Positions 7,297 to 7,879 of a DNA stretch of 7,879 nucleotides are shown here, in pieces. The stretch is taken from NCBI GenBank assembly GCA_937859825.1, contig CALMAP010000051.1, positions 1-7,879 on the forward strand. The letters run 5' to 3'. Numbering within the stretch: position 1 is the stretch's first letter; each line of letters opens with the position of its first letter. Below the pieces are notes generated by a model that made no database searches, was not told the origin of the DNA, and saw only the letters and a program-made list of their open reading frames with translations. The translations under genes and the position numbers were made by a program. This DNA comes from an uncultured Terriglobus sp. GTDB taxonomy: Bacteria > Acidobacteriota > Terriglobia > Terriglobales > Acidobacteriaceae.

Positions 7297-7471
7297 TAAG
7301 GATACGGCATTCCACTTCGCTCAAGTGTGGTCGGCTCGATAGCAGCAATCCACAGCCATGTACATGAGTTGTCACTTACGCCAGGAGGTTGACCGGGCTC
7401 ACACTCATCAAAGCTTCGGCAGAAAACGACCGTAGCACGCAAACGATTTCTCGGGCCTTAGTGCCTCGCTC

Positions 7472-7476
7472 AAGGA
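7472..7476 (+). promoter_or_regulatory. ribosome binding site of the small membrane-protein gene
   Basis: AAGGA lies 10 nt before the GTG at 7487. It supports translation from this GTG, which yields a complete hydrophobic helix at the N-terminus. Confidence 0.55.
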
Positions 7477-7486
7477 CAGAACAGCC

Positions 7487-7657
7487 GTGACCTACGTTGT
7501 ACTCCTCTGCTCAATCTTTGCTTCGCTCGCGGGCGGCGTGTTGCTGGCGTACGGGCTCTGCATGGGAATGTTTCAGATTTTCCGCATCCATACCATGCAG
7601 GTGGCGCAGCAGCGTGCCGAGCGGAATGCGGCGAACGCACTTGCAAGCGCCTGTTAA
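7487..7657 (+). CDS. small single-pass membrane protein, hypothetical
   Basis: This 56-residue protein starts at GTG. A hydrophobic helix spans about residues 4-30 (VVLLCSIFASLAGGVLLAYG and on), followed by a short basic, Gln/Ala-rich tail (RIHTMQVAQQRAERNAANAL) that is probably cytoplasmic. Cysteines are at 8, 25 and 56. Codon third positions are strongly G or C, as in the neighbouring genes, and an AAGGA site is well placed. Both favour a genuine gene. There is no signal-peptidase site that I would trust and no recognised domain. It is transcribed away from uvrA, and its stop lies 4 bp from the stop of the convergent gene at the window edge. I do not know its function. Confidence 0.62.
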   Translation: MTYVVLLCSIFASLAGGVLLAYGLCMGMFQIFRIHTMQVAQQRAERNAANALASAC

Positions 7658-7661
7658 GAAA

Positions 7662-7879
7662 TTACTTCTGATTTGCCTGCTGCCGTAAGCGCTGGAGTTG
7701 TTCGAAGATCTGCTGCGGCGTACGCACGCCAGGTGGCGTGTCTGTGGAAGATGCAGCACCGTCCGACGGAGCGGATGGTGCTGCATACGGTAGTGGGACG
7801 TTATGCGGCGGCTGCGGTGCCTGGCCCAGATGAGTCTGCGAGGGACTGGTACGTGCCCCATTCCCATCCTGGCCCTGCG
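7662..7879 (-). CDS. C-terminal part of a Pro/Gln-rich protein (cut by the window edge)
   Basis: The last 72 codons of a minus-strand gene enter from the right edge. The visible part is low-complexity and rich in Pro, Ala, Ser and Gln (for example GQAPQPPHNVPLPYAAP). It ends in a helix-like amphipathic stretch, PQQIFEQLQRLRQQQANQK, before TAA at 7662-7664. Such a layout, a disordered linker and a short final helix, is typical of the end of a larger protein rather than a whole one. The frame stays open to the edge, but the only in-frame start candidates are outside or unconvincing. Function cannot be told from this part. A basic 118-residue frame over the same bases reads as a shadow. The gene converges with the small membrane-protein gene, leaving only 4 bp between stops. 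Confidence 0.6.
   Translation of the reverse strand, partial: QGQDGNGARTSPSQTHLGQAPQPPHNVPLPYAAPSAPSDGAASSTDTPPGVRTPQQIFEQLQRLRQQANQK

Larger units (their letters stand above)
7265..7486. other. divergent intergenic region between uvrA and a small membrane-protein gene
   Basis: This 222-bp stretch must hold the control signals for uvrA (leftward) and the small gene at 7487 (rightward). I see no strong sigma-70 promoter on either strand. Leftward, TGTACA (7360-7365) followed about 17 nt later by TATCGA, with TG just ahead, is a weak candidate. Rightward, TTGACC (7389-7394) looks like a -35 box but lacks a good -10. A perfect 10-bp palindrome, CATGTACATG, lies at 7357-7366. I found no clear E. 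coli-type or GAAC-N4-GTTC-type LexA box. The region contains no convincing gene. Confidence 0.5.

Noticed and set aside
7265..7375. N-terminal extension of UvrA from a GTG at 7375
   Set aside because: The extra 37 residues look unlike UvrA, would read through the leader hairpin, and family members begin just before the VRGARxHNLKN segment.
7465..7490. Possible SOS box (CTGT ... ACAG-like) in GGCTGTTCTGTCC on the uvrA side
   Set aside because: The second half-site does not match at the required spacing, and the LexA motif of this lineage is not known to me.
7511..7867. A 118-residue basic minus-strand frame over the small membrane-protein gene
   Set aside because: It overlaps two better-supported frames, and its Arg/His/Ser-rich composition reads as a shadow.

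Overview
The window is moderately GC-rich, gene-dense bacterial chromosome. The protein sequences and the packing look like Acidobacteriota of the Granulicella/Terriglobus/Edaphobacter type. That is an impression from protein style, not a proven assignment. There are no rRNA or tRNA genes, no CRISPR array and no recognisable insertion sequence.

Left part (74-2411, all on the minus strand, so read right to left): a PD-(D/E)XK nuclease-like protein, 30 bp ahead of mtnA (methylthioribose-1-phosphate isomerase, methionine salvage), followed by a small predicted three-helix membrane protein. The spacing suggests one transcript. Bases 1-73 are somewhat AT-richer and hold no gene that I can support.

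Middle (2468-2674, plus strand): one small zinc-ribbon protein. Its start lies 56 bp from the nuclease start, facing away from it, and its stop lies 4 bp from the pyrE stop.

Right part (2679-7264, minus strand): a compact unit in the order uvrA, CPBP-family membrane protease-like gene, pyrE. The uvrA stop overlaps the CPBP start (ATGA), and pyrE starts 12 bp after the CPBP stop. The UvrA is a full class I excinuclease ATPase with a lysine/alanine-rich C-terminal tail. A 222-bp intergenic region upstream of uvrA carries a hairpin close to the uvrA start. A 56-residue single-pass membrane protein leaves this region on the plus strand. The window ends inside the C-terminus of a proline/glutamine-rich protein on the minus strand.

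Most of the window is housekeeping: DNA repair, pyrimidine synthesis and methionine salvage. The less ordinary parts are the nuclease-like protein with no methyltransferase beside it, the UvrA tail, the co-translated uvrA/CPBP pair, the uvrA leader hairpin and the unrecognised small proteins. I see no convincing complete new multi-gene system.
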